Source: Bacteroidales bacterium (lineage in GTDB: Bacteria; Bacteroidota; Bacteroidia; Bacteroidales; UBA932). Taken from it: a DNA stretch of 33,371 nucleotides. Numbering within the stretch: position 1 is the stretch's first letter; each line of letters opens with the position of its first letter. Below the pieces are notes generated by a model, which saw nothing but the letters and a program-made list of their open reading frames with translations, ran no database searches and had not been told where the DNA came from. Where the stretch lies: contig JAQVBQ010000020.1 in the NCBI GenBank assembly GCA_028690215.1, positions 1 through 33,371 of the forward strand, given 5' to 3'. The position numbers and the translations under genes are program-made. This document shows positions 33,348-33,371 of the stretch, one piece after another.

Positions 33348-33371
33348 ATAATTTTATATTTTCATAACTTT

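Overview
This window looks like a chromosomal segment from a Bacteroidales bacterium (phylum Bacteroidota). The evidence is a complete Bat (Bacteroides aerotolerance) operon, lipoproteins with Bacteroidetes-type lipoboxes, BT_3928-family and M64-family proteins, AT-rich start regions without strong Shine-Dalgarno sequences, and repeated TAnnTTTG minus-7 boxes typical of the Bacteroidetes primary sigma factor. By eye the base composition is moderately AT-rich. I cannot place it to genus. The window is gene-dense: 32 protein genes, no gap above 120 bases, and no tRNA, rRNA, CRISPR array, insertion sequence or prophage that I can see.

Layout. 10-8058 (+) is one tight operon: MoxR ATPase, DUF58 protein, a BatD-like anchored protein, BatA, BatB, BatC, BatD, BatE. 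8035-10958 (-) holds an S41 lipoprotein protease and an M28 peptidase. 11043-13372 holds thiol peroxidase (+), a DUF454 membrane protein (-) and an AgcS amino-acid/cation symporter (+). 13392-16641 holds dipeptidyl peptidase III (-) and a clostripain-like C11 lipoprotein (+), divergently transcribed. 16761-18327 (+) is bL25 - pth - S4-domain protein. 18324-21024 (-) is nucleotidyltransferase - CPBP protease - mannose-6-phosphate isomerase. 21096-21404 (+) is a FtsB/DivIC-like septum protein. 21385-25532 (-) is folP - purB - M64 peptidase - YjjG-like HAD phosphatase. 25583-28515 (+) is tmk - BT_3928/DoxX protein - murB. 28533-33255 (-) is rimP - nusA - infB with its promoter and a leader hairpin.

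How it fits together. The Bat operon encodes an envelope complex with a MoxR/VWA core linked to stress or oxygen tolerance. Thiol peroxidase nearby fits an anaerobe that must survive oxygen. Five predicted exported peptidases of different classes, one intramembrane CPBP protease and an amino-acid symporter within about 15 kb suggest an economy based on peptides and amino acids. The rest is housekeeping: translation, folate and nucleotide synthesis, and cell wall and division.

The most useful observations are regulatory and structural. Four naive N-terminal extensions begin inside or across minus-7 promoter boxes, so the true starts lie downstream. Two divergent gene pairs have interlocking promoters, one of them a perfect 16-bp palindrome. 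The rimP and bL25 leaders carry GNRA-capped hairpins. The third Bat gene has lost the room to encode a signal peptide. None of six convergent gene pairs shows an intrinsic terminator. I did not find an obviously new multi-gene system.
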